Part shown: one piece after another, positions 17,051 through 25,373 of the stretch | Layout: the number at the start of each line of letters is the position of its first letter | Position numbering within the stretch: position 1 is the first letter of the stretch | Assembly (NCBI RefSeq): GCF_009363115.1 | Contig: NZ_CP045298.1 | Coordinates: 4,771,501 to 4,835,500 of the forward strand | Direction: 5' to 3' | DNA: 64,000 nt | From: Paenibacillus brasilensis | GTDB taxonomy: Bacteria; Bacillota; Bacilli; Paenibacillales; Paenibacillaceae | Made by a program: the position numbers and the translations under genes | Notes under the pieces: generated by a model | What the model saw: only the letters and a program-made list of their open reading frames with translations | What the model was told of the DNA's origin: nothing | Database searches by the model: none

Positions 17051-17896
17051 CTTTCGCTGGACCACCAGAACCTCAATGTAGGAGATACCGCAACTGCATC
17101 TCTTAAAGGTACGTTGACAGATGGCAGCGAAGCTGATTTAAGTAAAGCTTCTGTTCAGTATACAAGCAGTCATGAGACTGTCACGCTGGATACTTACGGA
17201 GAGCTTCGAGCAGCAAAAGAGGGGAGTGCCGAGATTACAGCGAGCGTCACGCTCCAGGGCAAAACCGTCGTATCCAATCCTGTGACGGTTATCGTCGGAA
17301 AAGCTGCAGCTGGTGAAGTGCCAGGCAAACCTGTACTTTCAGATGATAACGGGCAGGATAATGGCCTGAAGGATGGTAATTATCATATCACTATGAATCT
17401 GTGGTGGGGCACGAACGGTGATGAACTCAAGCTGTACGAAAACGGTGAGCTGATCGGGACTCTACCTTTGCAAGCTGCTTCCCCTGGAGCACAAAGTGCA
17501 GTCATTCCAGTAACAGGGAAGGCCAATGGTACCTACACGTATACTGCTGAGCTGATCAACGCTTACGGCAAAGCGACCAGTGCTCCGCTAGTCGTCAAAG
17601 TGACAGATGCTTCACCCGGCCTGCCGGTGCTGTCTCATGACAACTGGGACGGTGATGGCAACTATACGATTTCCATGAACATGTGGTGGGGCACGAATGC
17701 GACAAAATACAATTTATATGAAAATGGTGAGCTGATCGACACGCAAGAGCTGCCGAGCCAAACTCCGCAGGCTCAAAGCGCAGCCACCGACATTCAAGCT
17801 CGAAAGCCAGGCACATATGAGTATCGGGCGGAGCTGATCAATGGCTCAGGTCAAATTTCCAGCCAGACCATAAACGTCGAAGTGAAGGATCGCTAA
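17051..17896 (+). pseudogene. C-terminal fragment of a secreted protein (Big2 plus two ChiA-N/Fn3-like repeats)
   Basis: From 17051 the reading frame encodes part of a bacterial Ig-like (Big2) domain starting [18 protein letters not shown], then two related modules of about 90 residues. Each has the pattern PGxPVLSxDN ... NMWWGTN ... LYENGELI ... YxAELIN, which resembles the Fn3-like module of chitinase A N-termini and is common at the ends of Paenibacillus extracellular carbohydrate-active enzymes. There is no start codon with a ribosome site, no signal peptide and no catalytic domain, so this is a 3' fragment. It is in frame with the ABC fragment across one TAG, marking a recombination junction. 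A strong terminator follows. Confidence 0.8.
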
Positions 17897-17902
17897 ATCG
17901 TA

Positions 17903-17950
17903 AGAGCATCTATTGTCTTAACATGAGTCAATAGATGCTCCTTTTTTATT
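17903..17950 (+). terminator. Intrinsic terminator
   Basis: GAGCATCTATTG and CAATAGATGCTC form a perfect 12-bp stem followed by CTTTTTTATTT. It is probably the original terminator of the secreted protein whose tail survives. Confidence 0.9.
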
Positions 17951-18042
17951 TTTTTCTAGGCTGTCGCTCCGTATGCTTGTCTATCGGTGCCCCATCCCGA
18001 ATATTGGTCATTACAAAAAAACGGGAAAGGGGAACGGCCCAT

Positions 18043-18177
18043 TTAAGATTGGGTTGGTTGAGCCGAGAGATTATCTATATTGGTGGAGCCAAAGAAAAAT
18101 AAAACAATCAGAATTGTGATAATGATAGCCTCTGCAAAATGCTCTCCATCAAACTCACTTGCCGCAAGCTCATTCAC
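18043..18177 (-). CDS. Small single-pass membrane protein, 44 aa
   Basis: This short gene is easily missed. It begins with GTG (complement of 18175-18177), preceded by AAAGGGGT, and encodes 44 residues: an acidic N terminus (NELAASEFDGEHFAEA), one hydrophobic segment of about 15 residues rich in Ile, Leu and Phe, and a polar tail ending in QPTQS. It lies about 30 bases downstream of the gene at 18207-18560 and is probably cotranscribed with it. Small one-helix proteins of this kind are common in sporulating Bacillales. No named family is recognised. Confidence 0.55.
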   Translation of the reverse strand: MNELAASEFDGEHFAEAIIITILIVLFFFGSTNIDNLSAQPTQS

Positions 18178-18206
18178 CGTAAATTACCCCTTTCGCAATC
18201 GGCATT

Positions 18207-18560
18207 TTATTTTCCCATTTTCTTTTGAAAGGCTTGTATCACTTGATCTAGCGTCATATTCCCGTTATCATTTAAAAATTTCACCATGTTATCGACATTG
18301 GAAGGGTCTGCTGCTAATGTTTTGTATTTTCCCGTTAATCCCACAAGCAGAGTTGCTTGTCTGTATAAAGTAACGGAATCGACGTGTAGCCTTCCTGTTA
18401 ATAGCAGGGCTGCTACAATAATCTCCACATTTTTTCCATGCAGGGCGGAGAAGATAGCCGAGTTACTGTTTAATCCGTTTTTCTTTTGTCCCTTGGGGTT
18501 AGGGGATGATTTGTATTTTTGATTACGATTACGGTTTCCATTCTTTCCTAAGGAAGTCAT
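18207..18560 (-). CDS. Hypothetical protein, 117 aa
   Basis: The N-terminal 40 residues are very basic and rich in Asn, Lys and Ser (NGNRNRNQKYKSS type), followed by a helical C-terminal part with a hydrophobic stretch (EIIVAALLLTGRL) and a closing LDQVIQAFQKKMGK helix. I do not recognise it as a characterised family. The start is the ATG ending at 18560, with GGGAGGAAG nine bases ahead; a longer upstream frame lacks a ribosome site. It probably forms a two-gene unit with the 44-residue membrane protein. Confidence 0.65.
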   Translation of the reverse strand: MTSLGKNGNRNRNQKYKSSPNPKGQKKNGLNSNSAIFSALHGKNVEIIVAALLLTGRLHVDSVTLYRQATLLVGLTGKYKTLAADPSNVDNMVKFLNDNGNMTLDQVIQAFQKKMGK

Positions 18561-18668
18561 TGAATCTTCCTCCCGCCATAGTTGCCCTTGCCCGTCTTTT
18601 ATGCCATTGCAGGATAAGGACAACGGAACTGCGTGTGCTCATTCAAATTGCCGTTATATTCATATAAT

Positions 18669-18753
18669 ATGCGAAAAGAAAGTATCGGTTACTGTAAGAA
18701 TAACCCTGACTGAGTACCCCGGACTCTTATCACTTTGTAATTTCTTTTCGCAT
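18669..18753 (+). promoter_or_regulatory. Long inverted repeat in the greA leader
   Basis: ATGCGAAAAGAAA (18669-18681) is repeated perfectly inverted as TTTCTTTTCGCAT (18741-18753) around 59 bases that contain a second small hairpin, GGTTA/TAACC. A TATAAT abuts the left arm at 18663-18668. The whole lies 60 bases upstream of greA and could be a structured leader or a regulatory site. Confidence 0.45.
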
Positions 18754-18813
18754 GTTGGTTCAATTTAGAGTAAACTACAATAAAGTGAGCTAATTAGGAG
18801 TTGTGAATAATAT

Positions 18814-19293
18814 ATGTCAAACGAAGAAGTATTGTTAACCAAAGAGGGATTAGCCAAGCTGGAGGATGAGCTTAAGGAACTAAAGACCGTAAAACGCAAG
18901 GAACTGGCTGAACGTCTCAAGCTCGCAATCAGCTACGGGGACCTGAAGGAAAATAGTGAGTATCACTCCGCCAAGGACGATCAGGCGTTCATGGAAACGC
19001 GAATCATGGTATTGGAGAAAATGTTGACCAAAGCTCGGTTGGTGGATGAAAGTAATCTGGACCTTGGAACCGTTAGTATCGGTTCAACCGTCATTCTCAA
19101 TGATATCGAATTTTCGGAGAAGATGGAGTACAAAATTGTAAGTCCTGCTGAGGCAGACGTTCTGGATAATAAAATTTCCTATGAGAGCCCTTTAGGCAAG
19201 GCGCTTTTGGGAAAAGAAGTGGGAAGTATCATTCACGTAGATGCACCCATGGCTGTCATTAAATATGAGCTGCTCGAAATTAAGCTCACGTAG
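18814..19293 (+). CDS. greA: Transcription elongation factor GreA
   Basis: GreA enters the RNA polymerase secondary channel and stimulates cleavage of backtracked transcripts. The 159 residues comprise the N-terminal coiled coil (residues about 8-75) with its acidic tip in SYGDLKENSEYHSAKDDQ, followed by the FKBP-like C-terminal domain with SPLGKALLGKEVGS. The tip retains the Asp and Glu of the canonical GDLxENxEYxxAK. Upstream bases AATTAGGAG act as ribosome site. An intrinsic terminator follows. Bacillales genomes often carry a second greA copy, so this may be a paralog. Confidence 0.92.
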   Translation: MSNEEVLLTKEGLAKLEDELKELKTVKRKELAERLKLAISYGDLKENSEYHSAKDDQAFMETRIMVLEKMLTKARLVDESNLDLGTVSIGSTVILNDIEFSEKMEYKIVSPAEADVLDNKISYESPLGKALLGKEVGSIIHVDAPMAVIKYELLEIKLT

Positions 19294-19296
19294 TTC

Positions 19297-19335
19297 ATTC
19301 CCGATTCCCTTGATAAGGGAGCCGGGATTTTTTAT
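19297..19335 (+). terminator. Intrinsic terminator of greA
   Basis: ATTCCCGATTCCCT pairs with AGGGAGCCGGGAT with a small mismatch, followed by TTTTTTA. Confidence 0.8.
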
Positions 19336-19428
19336 TTTCTCGCTGCTTGCATACCAGCCTTACGGAGCATTGTCTGCGCTCCATATGCTGGACAAAATGC
19401 TCGTTATAGTTGCAGTAGTGATAATGAG

Positions 19429-19968
19429 CTAGTCCGTCATCAGAAAGCCGGCTTGCTCCAATGCAGCACAGGCATCATTAATTTTAGCTTCATCCGAGGC
19501 ATGCAAGGTATGAAGATGAATGCCGCCGGTCAGCTGGGACAAATAAGTGGCCTGGGTGGAGTTGATTTTACGGATAAAATCCTCCACTTCCCTGCGATTT
19601 CCGACCCGTATCGGAGCCGTCAGATCGCCATATACCGGATGCTCCACAATAACATCCTGCACACTTACACCATAGTCCACAATGAGCTTTAATTCCTCTT
19701 CTGTCTGTTCAGGTCGGTGATTGCACACGATAATACGTGAGGCTATGGGAGCAGCCTGCCCCGCAGGCTCCATGTAAATGTATCCTTGGCTCGTTGCCAA
19801 AATAGGCTCTTGGCTTGCTTTTAACAGGGAAATATCCTGTACAACTACTTGTCTGGAGACGGAGGCTCTTCGTGCCAGCTCGCTCCCGGTCAGCGGAGAT
19901 TCGTTCTTGAGCCACTGCAGCAGCTGCTTGCGGCGATCCGTTCCTGACCATTTTGAAGATTCAGTCAA
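19429..19968 (-). CDS. niaR: NAD biosynthesis repressor NiaR
   Basis: NiaR (YrxA) represses de novo NAD synthesis genes when niacin is plentiful. Residues about 10-65 form a winged HTH (SGTDRRKQLLQWL, then GSELARRASVSRQVVVQDI) and the rest is the 3H ligand-binding domain named for three conserved histidines, visible in CNHRP, VEHPVYG and GGIHLHTL. The ATG overlaps the stop of the upstream nifS gene (ATGA at 19965-19968), so it is the second gene of a nifS-niaR operon that diverges from nadA. Confidence 0.93.
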   Translation of the reverse strand: MTESSKWSGTDRRKQLLQWLKNESPLTGSELARRASVSRQVVVQDISLLKASQEPILATSQGYIYMEPAGQAAPIASRIIVCNHRPEQTEEELKLIVDYGVSVQDVIVEHPVYGDLTAPIRVGNRREVEDFIRKINSTQATYLSQLTGGIHLHTLHASDEAKINDACAALEQAGFLMTD

Positions 19969-21119
19969 TGAGATAAGCTCCTTTCTTGTCGATGCGTCAA
20001 ATCTGCCAAAATACCTGCCAGTACATCCAGATCCTCGATTGTAGTCGTCCTTCCGAAAGAAATACGGATAAATTGTAATGCTTCACGATCAGAGGCTCCA
20101 AGCGCTTGGAGCGCAGGCGAAGGCTCGTGGTGTCCAGCGGCACATGCGCTGCCGGTAGATATGCAGACACCGCTGCGGTTACACTCCAGCATAACATATT
20201 GTCCCTCATAACCGTGAAAAAAACATCCCACGATATGGCTGAGCGCAGTTTCTGTGCCGCTTTCCTGTATGACCAAACGCAACGGAATGGATTCTTTTTG
20301 AACTTGGCTAATAAAATATTGCCTTAACATAGCATACCGCTGCTGATGCAGCTCCATTTGTTCAGTCATCATTTCTGCTGCTGCGACAAACGCTGCAATA
20401 CCGGGAACATTAACCGTTCCGGGACGGAATCCGTTCTCATGCAGTGTGTCGGGGTACACGGGACGCCACGGGGTCCCCGGCTTGAGATATGCAGCACCGA
20501 CACCTTTCGGGCCGTACACTTTATGGCTTGATATGGAGAGGGCGTCCACTCCCAAGGCAGCTACATCAACAGGAATGTTTCCAAAGGTCTGTACCGCATC
20601 GCTGTGCAGCAAAATACCACGTTCTCGCAGTAGGGGAGACAAGGCGGCAAGATCCTGAATCAGTCCAGTTTCCGAATTGGCGTGCTGCACGGATACGAGA
20701 CCCGTGGTTTCTCTGAGATGAGGCAAGAGAGCCTCGACGGTTATTTGTCCATTCTTGTCCGGCTGTACAATCGTCAGCTCATAGCCCTGACTCTCCAGCA
20801 AAATGGCAAGATTGTACATAGAATGATGCTCCAGTGCGCTCATAATCCAATGTTTTTTGTGCTCTGGCAATCCGTTCAGAATTGACTGCACAACCAACAT
20901 ATTGGATTCCGTTCCTCCTGCTGTAAAATAAACGCCTTCCTTTTGCCCGCCAATCATATCCGCCATCCGCTGTCTGCTGTAATCGAGCACATAAGCTGCT
21001 TGGCCGCCTGCATCATGGAGGCTGCTGGAATTTCCGAACATTTTTTTATTTACTTCGTTATACATATTCAAAGCTTCGTCACACATTGGTGTAGAAGCGG
21101 CATAGTCCAGATAAATCAC
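19965..21119 (-). CDS. nifS: Cysteine desulfurase, NifS type, linked to NAD synthesis
   Basis: This PLP enzyme releases sulfur from cysteine; in Bacillus the copy next to nadA serves maturation of the quinolinate synthase 4Fe-4S cluster. Motifs include LDYAASTP at the start, the His of SALEHHS, the QTFGNIP loop with SSHKVYGPKGVGA (PLP Lys) and the catalytic Cys region CISTGSACAAGH. The start is GTG at 21117-21119, with GGGAGGA ahead; the open frame continues 35 codons upstream but without family sequence. The 384 residues are normal. Confidence 0.92.
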   Translation of the reverse strand: MIYLDYAASTPMCDEALNMYNEVNKKMFGNSSSLHDAGGQAAYVLDYSRQRMADMIGGQKEGVYFTAGGTESNMLVVQSILNGLPEHKKHWIMSALEHHSMYNLAILLESQGYELTIVQPDKNGQITVEALLPHLRETTGLVSVQHANSETGLIQDLAALSPLLRERGILLHSDAVQTFGNIPVDVAALGVDALSISSHKVYGPKGVGAAYLKPGTPWRPVYPDTLHENGFRPGTVNVPGIAAFVAAAEMMTEQMELHQQRYAMLRQYFISQVQKESIPLRLVIQESGTETALSHIVGCFFHGYEGQYVMLECNRSGVCISTGSACAAGHHEPSPALQALGASDREALQFIRISFGRTTTIEDLDVLAGILADLTHRQERSLSH

Positions 21120-21191
21120 AGCCAATCCTCCCTGTTTAAAAATAATTCCATTACAAAAATCCTTGAGATTATTGTAGGCATGTGTAAATAT

Positions 21192-21207
21192 AAGTGTCAA
21201 GACACTT
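21192..21207. promoter_or_regulatory. Probable NiaR operator in the nifS/nadA divergent region
   Basis: AAGTGTC-aa-GACACTT is a perfect 7-bp inverted repeat with two-base spacer. It lies between the divergent nifS-niaR and nadA genes, exactly where autoregulated NiaR control is expected, and its GACAC core resembles described NiaR sites. Confidence 0.6.
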
Positions 21208-21284
21208 GTAAATAGCAGGAGCACGACGGTTATCTGTTAATAAAAGCAGAGACAGACAGCCGCAAAGATAATGGAGGGATTGGG

Positions 21285-22391
21285 ATGTCTATACTTGACG
21301 TTTTACAGGGAAATCGAGGGCTGATGCCGGAGCACTATAAGACACTGATTGTTGCAGACATGGAGCATCGTGTCGCAGAGCTGAAGCAAAAATGGGGTCC
21401 AAAGCTGCTCATACCGGGCCATCACTATCAGAAGGATGAAGTCATTCAGTTCGCTGATATAACAGGAGATTCTCTACAGCTTGCCCAAATGGCCGCACAA
21501 AATCAGGAAGCAGAGTTTATTGTGTTTTGCGGAGTTCATTTTATGGCTGAAACGGCGGATATGCTGACTGCCGACCGACAAACGGTCGTGCTGCCGGATA
21601 TGCGCGCAGGCTGTTCGATGGCAGATATGGCGAATATGGAGCAAACCGAACGGGCCTGGAAGCATTTGCAGGAGCTTGTTGGAGACACGATGATTCCGTT
21701 AACCTATGTGAATTCCACAGCGGAGATCAAAGCCTTTGTAGGACGGCATGGCGGGGCTACCGTGACTTCTTCGAATGCCAAGCAAGTGCTGGAATGGGCG
21801 CTGAAGCAAAAGGAACGCATTTTGTTTTTACCGGATCAGCATTTGGGTCGCAATACAGCCTACGATCTTGGAATTCCACTGGATGAAATGGCCGTATGGA
21901 ATCCGATGACAGATCAACTGGAGACTGAACGGGACCCTGCAACCGTGAAAATTATTTTATGGAAAGGGCATTGCTCTGTACATGAAAAGTTTACGATAGA
22001 TCATATTCGCAACGTCCGTGAGCGTGACAAGAACATCCGGGTCATCGTTCATCCCGAATGCTCTTATGAGGTCGTACAGCTCGCAGATTGCGCGGGATCC
22101 ACAAAATTCATCATTGATACGATCCGTGCGGCAGAGCCGGGGACCCGATGGGCCGTTGGCACAGAGATGAATCTCGTGCAACGAATCAAGCAGCAGTACC
22201 CTGAACAGCAGATCGAATCGCTCAATCCTGATATGTGCCCTTGTCTGACCATGAACCGGATTGATCTTCCACATCTGCTGTGGTCAATGGAGCAGATTGA
22301 TCGAGGAGAGCCTGTGGGTGTGATTCGTGTGGATGATCAGGTCAGACAGGAGGCTGTACTGGCGCTGAATCGCATGCTGGCTATTCGTTAA
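21285..22391 (+). CDS. nadA: Quinolinate synthase A
   Basis: NadA condenses iminoaspartate with dihydroxyacetone phosphate to quinolinate. The protein is 368 residues, the same as in Bacillus subtilis, and the three cluster ligands fall at the same positions: Cys110 (RAGCSMAD), Cys230 (WKGHCSVH) and Cys320 (DMCPCLTMN, giving the Cys-Pro-Cys variant). The ribosome site is ATGGAGGG. Unlike the Bacillus nadB-nadC-nadA arrangement, no aspartate oxidase or phosphoribosyltransferase gene accompanies it; these must lie elsewhere or be replaced. Confidence 0.95.
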   Translation: MSILDVLQGNRGLMPEHYKTLIVADMEHRVAELKQKWGPKLLIPGHHYQKDEVIQFADITGDSLQLAQMAAQNQEAEFIVFCGVHFMAETADMLTADRQTVVLPDMRAGCSMADMANMEQTERAWKHLQELVGDTMIPLTYVNSTAEIKAFVGRHGGATVTSSNAKQVLEWALKQKERILFLPDQHLGRNTAYDLGIPLDEMAVWNPMTDQLETERDPATVKIILWKGHCSVHEKFTIDHIRNVRERDKNIRVIVHPECSYEVVQLADCAGSTKFIIDTIRAAEPGTRWAVGTEMNLVQRIKQQYPEQQIESLNPDMCPCLTMNRIDLPHLLWSMEQIDRGEPVGVIRVDDQVRQEAVLALNRMLAIR

Positions 22392-22434
22392 ACTTTTGCC
22401 GTTCCAGCGAGATTCCTTCTTGAAATCTGTGGAC

Positions 22435-23793
22435 TTATTTTAGAGAAGCAGGGAGCTTGACGGCAAGCAAACGGTTGCCGCTTTGAATAAATATCATCCC
22501 ACCGGATTTGAGCGTTGGACCGAAGGAGCGTGAGCCTGTGTTGACAGTAAACACGGGCTTCAAGGTCATCAGGTCATAGCCGTGAAATACGCCATCTGAT
22601 TGTCCGACGTAAACACCTTTGCCAAACACGTCAGCTTGAACGGTCGGATTATCACCGTAATCGTAATGGATGAATTGCCCGGAGGCCAGCTTCATGGCAA
22701 TCAGTCCGCCTGTTCTAAAATCTTGATAAAACATGCGACCTTCATAAATGGACGATAAAGGAAAAAGTTGTTCATAGCCTTCCTGCGACCACTTGCGAGC
22801 AGGTTTGCTGTCTGCTTTGTAGTTCCAGAAGTCATAGGAAGCCAGTGCCTTTCCCTGAAAGACATAAAGGTCTTTACCGTGCAGAAAAGCAGAACCATAT
22901 ATGCCTCCAGATTGGAAAGTGCCATCTTTATTTTCAGCTTCGGTCCATCGGTACTGACGATCTCCTTTGGATTCACCTGTCTTGAGGTCGTACTGGGCTA
23001 TCGTAACTTTGCGATTTACCGGGTCATCATCAATCATAACCGTATTGGCAAGAGAGTAGACCACCCCGTCTTTAACGGCCAGTGGAAAGGAAGTTCTGAA
23101 GCTGTCCCAAAGCTTTTTGCCGGTTTTAGCGTCATAGGCATTGATCTGTTCAAAGGTCAGGCTGCCCTGTACGTTATAATTGCGGATAAGGACACCATCA
23201 GTCTCCATCAGGTTGTTCAGACCATGGTATGAGTCCTTATCCTCACTGATCTTCCATTTGAGTTTGCCGCTGGCAGCATCGACAGCAGCCGTTTGCTCCG
23301 ACTGTGTAATGTATACTGTAGAGCCGATTCGATAAATGTTACCTGCCTTCGTAAATCCTAACGAAGTGGTCCATACTTTCTTGCCTGATTCTGTAACGGC
23401 ATAGATGGAGCCGTTCTGTGCCATTCCGTAGATGGTGCCATTGCTATGAATCAAAACAGGGGTAAGCTGATCACCATATTGCCACAATTTCCGGCCCGAG
23501 CTGCCCTCTAGGGCAACCAGTCTGTGGTTCGAATCAATTGCGAATACCTTACCGTTTTCCGCTACTGCAACCGCCTGCTCTGAATACTGATTTCTATCGA
23601 TTGGGATAACGGGAAAAGACCAGGAAGGCTTGATCACAGGTGCTTGGATTGAGCTGCTATAAGCTCCGTTGCTCATCGAGACGACAGATTGCTCTGCACT
23701 TGCTTTTTCAGCGAACCTGCCGCTGATCAGAGGCAGTCCAATGATGGCTACCGCCAATCCTGTTAACAATGAGTAATGTATCGTTTTTCTCAT
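22435..23793 (-). CDS. Secreted PQQ-like beta-propeller repeat protein
   Basis: A signal peptide (MRKTIHYSLLTGLAVAIIGLP, cleavage near residue 33 after ASA) precedes a propeller of repeated blades. The blades show the pattern of PQQ-like repeats, for example LVALEGSSGRKLWQYG, ESGKKVWTTS, DAASGKLKWKIS and DAKTGKKLWDS. There are no dehydrogenase catalytic motifs, so it is more likely a structural or binding propeller of the cell envelope. The ribosome site is AAAGGAGC. It converges on nadA, the two stop codons being about 45 bases apart. Confidence 0.85.
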   Translation of the reverse strand: MRKTIHYSLLTGLAVAIIGLPLISGRFAEKASAEQSVVSMSNGAYSSSIQAPVIKPSWSFPVIPIDRNQYSEQAVAVAENGKVFAIDSNHRLVALEGSSGRKLWQYGDQLTPVLIHSNGTIYGMAQNGSIYAVTESGKKVWTTSLGFTKAGNIYRIGSTVYITQSEQTAAVDAASGKLKWKISEDKDSYHGLNNLMETDGVLIRNYNVQGSLTFEQINAYDAKTGKKLWDSFRTSFPLAVKDGVVYSLANTVMIDDDPVNRKVTIAQYDLKTGESKGDRQYRWTEAENKDGTFQSGGIYGSAFLHGKDLYVFQGKALASYDFWNYKADSKPARKWSQEGYEQLFPLSSIYEGRMFYQDFRTGGLIAMKLASGQFIHYDYGDNPTVQADVFGKGVYVGQSDGVFHGYDLMTLKPVFTVNTGSRSFGPTLKSGGMIFIQSGNRLLAVKLPASLK

Positions 23794-23987
23794 ACGTGCT
23801 TGCTCCTTTAATAGTTAGTAGTGGAGTAAGGTTTTACATGAAATTCCTTTTTGATTAGACTGTAAATAAAGCCAAAAGTTTCATGATATGTTTACATTTT
23901 AGTTTTTCTTGAGTCCAGACACTAAAACCAGTTGCTTGTGAACCAGGCTGTATCTCTAATTAAAGATTAGTCGTTGACCCGGTTTCG

Positions 23988-23996
23988 TGCTATAAT
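23988..23996 (+). promoter_or_regulatory. Extended -10 promoter of the leader-yidC unit
   Basis: TGC-TATAAT matches an extended -10 element. No good -35 is seen at 17 bases; TTGACC at 23974 is too close. Transcription would begin near 24003, only a few bases before the leader ribosome site. Confidence 0.55.
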
Positions 23997-24026
23997 CGTA
24001 GCAACGAACCGAAGGAGGTGAATCCC

Positions 24027-24347
24027 TTGTTTGAGCTTCAGGACCTGCTCCCCTATTTATTTACAATCGGCTTGCTGTGTACCGTAACCTATGCGTATCT
24101 CACTCATTTGCACGGCAGTGTACCCGAATGCTGGGTAGAAGGCGGGGCTGTGCGGTCGCATGCTTCTTCACTGATGCCGATATCTGCCCGTGGACAGGAC
24201 ATGCCTGTCCGACTGGCACGCCATATTCGGCGCAAGGAAGCGCCGGATGAAGACACGTCAGATTGTTTCCCCTCGTTGAACGATAGTACAGCCAATCAAC
24301 GAGGAGGAACATATGAAACGTTTCAAGGGATTCACCTTTTGGGGTAA
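24027..24347 (+). CDS. Leader membrane peptide overlapping yidC, candidate MifM-like force sensor
   Basis: AAGGAGGTG at 24012-24020 directs a TTG start at 24027, giving 106 residues. Residues about 7-25 form one hydrophobic segment (LLPYLFTIGLLCTVTYAYL). A polar linker follows, then a basic stretch RLARHIRRK (62-70) and an acidic cluster DEDTSD (74-79). The ORF runs over the yidC ribosome site and ends 35 bases inside yidC. In Bacillus subtilis the leader MifM, with one N-terminal helix and an arrest sequence containing basic and aromatic residues and a DEEDAGS tail, stalls ribosomes when YidC activity is low and so frees the yidC2 ribosome site. The layout here is analogous: membrane segment about 50 residues before a basic/acidic stretch, followed by an SD-hiding stem. 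The arrest itself is inference. Confidence 0.7.
   Translation: MFELQDLLPYLFTIGLLCTVTYAYLTHLHGSVPECWVEGGAVRSHASSLMPISARGQDMPVRLARHIRRKEAPDEDTSDCFPSLNDSTANQRGGTYETFQGIHLLG
24271..24304 (+). promoter_or_regulatory. Stem-loop sequestering the yidC ribosome site
   Basis: CCTCGTTGA (24271-24279) pairs perfectly with TCAACGAGG (24296-24304) around a 16-base loop. The 3' arm covers GAGG of the yidC Shine-Dalgarno GAGGAGG (24301-24307). A ribosome paused near leader codon 77-79 would cover the 5' arm and open the stem. Confidence 0.75.
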
Positions 24348-25146
24348 AAAAGAACGGATATTAGGAATGATGGTATCATTGGCGGTGGTCATGCTGTTAT
24401 CTGGATGCGGTGCGACTGCTGGAGAGATTAATGCACAGACACCCGGATTTTTTAATCATTATGTAGTATTCCCGCTTTCTTGGCTCATCCAGCAATTGGC
24501 GCAATGGTTTGGTGGAAGCTTTGGACTGGCCATCATGACATTGACGTTAATTGTCCGTCTGGCGTTACTGCCGCTAATGATGCGTCAAACACGTGCTCAA
24601 CAGGGGATGAAGCGCAAGATGAGCGCCATGCAGCCCGACTTGGACCGAATTAAGAAAAAGTACGAAAATAAGAAAGATGCTGCCAGCCAGCAAAGTATGC
24701 AGCAGGAAATGATGGCACTTTACAAAGAGCATCAGTTCAATCCGCTCAATATCGGCTGTTTGCCTATTCTCATTCAGCTCCCGATATTGAGTGGCATGTA
24801 CACTGCGATCCGGTTAACCCCGGAGCTGGCCTCTCACTCCTTCCTATGGTTCCGGCTCGGACGGCCGGACTGGATTTTGGCAGTGATCGTCGCAGTCGTT
24901 TACTTGGCACAGGCCAAGCTTTCTCAGCTTCAAATGACGGCTGACCAGCGCAAGCAATTTGCCATCATGGGATATCTTTCACCCATTATGATGGCGGTCT
25001 TTTCCTTCAACGCCCCTGCAGCCATGCCACTATACTGGACAGTCAGCGGCACCTTTTTGCTGCTCCAGTCCTTATGGTTCCGTAAACGTTATCCAACGGA
25101 GGAAGTAGAGACTAAGGCTAAGCTTGGAAAAGTCACACCGACCTAA
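24313..25146 (+). CDS. yidC: Membrane protein insertase YidC/Oxa1 family
   Basis: YidC inserts membrane proteins with or without the Sec translocon. It is made as a lipoprotein: the signal ends in the lipobox LLSGC with acceptor Cys32. Five membrane segments follow, the first carrying the conserved groove arginine in TLIVRLALLPL, then the cytoplasmic coiled hairpin (about residues 95-135), and LNIGCLPILIQLPIL in the third segment. Length 277 fits SpoIIIJ/YidC2 proteins. The ribosome site GAGGAGG lies five bases before the ATG and is half buried in the leader stem, so expression likely depends on translation of the upstream ORF. Confidence 0.94.
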   Translation: MKRFKGFTFWGKKERILGMMVSLAVVMLLSGCGATAGEINAQTPGFFNHYVVFPLSWLIQQLAQWFGGSFGLAIMTLTLIVRLALLPLMMRQTRAQQGMKRKMSAMQPDLDRIKKKYENKKDAASQQSMQQEMMALYKEHQFNPLNIGCLPILIQLPILSGMYTAIRLTPELASHSFLWFRLGRPDWILAVIVAVVYLAQAKLSQLQMTADQRKQFAIMGYLSPIMMAVFSFNAPAAMPLYWTVSGTFLLLQSLWFRKRYPTEEVETKAKLGKVTPT

Positions 25147-25209
25147 AAGAAGATAATGAGTGTTTAACATCTTCATTGCGTTCCAGTATGTCTTGTGTAA
25201 TGACAGGAT

Positions 25210-25248
25210 GCCATTCGAGCCGTTAATAAGGCTTGAGTGGCTTTTTTT
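25210..25248 (+). terminator. Intrinsic terminator of yidC
   Basis: GCCATTCGAGCC pairs with GGCTTGAGTGGC (two G-U pairs) and is followed by TTTTTTT. Confidence 0.85.
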
Positions 25249-25373
25249 ATGCTGATCCTTCCTATAACACGAGTGGAGGGTTCTATGCTATTGTGCACAA
25301 TTCGCTTGCATTATTTTAGTCATTATGAAATCCTTATTGGATAAAGTTAATTTTTAACGTTGGGAGAGGACAT

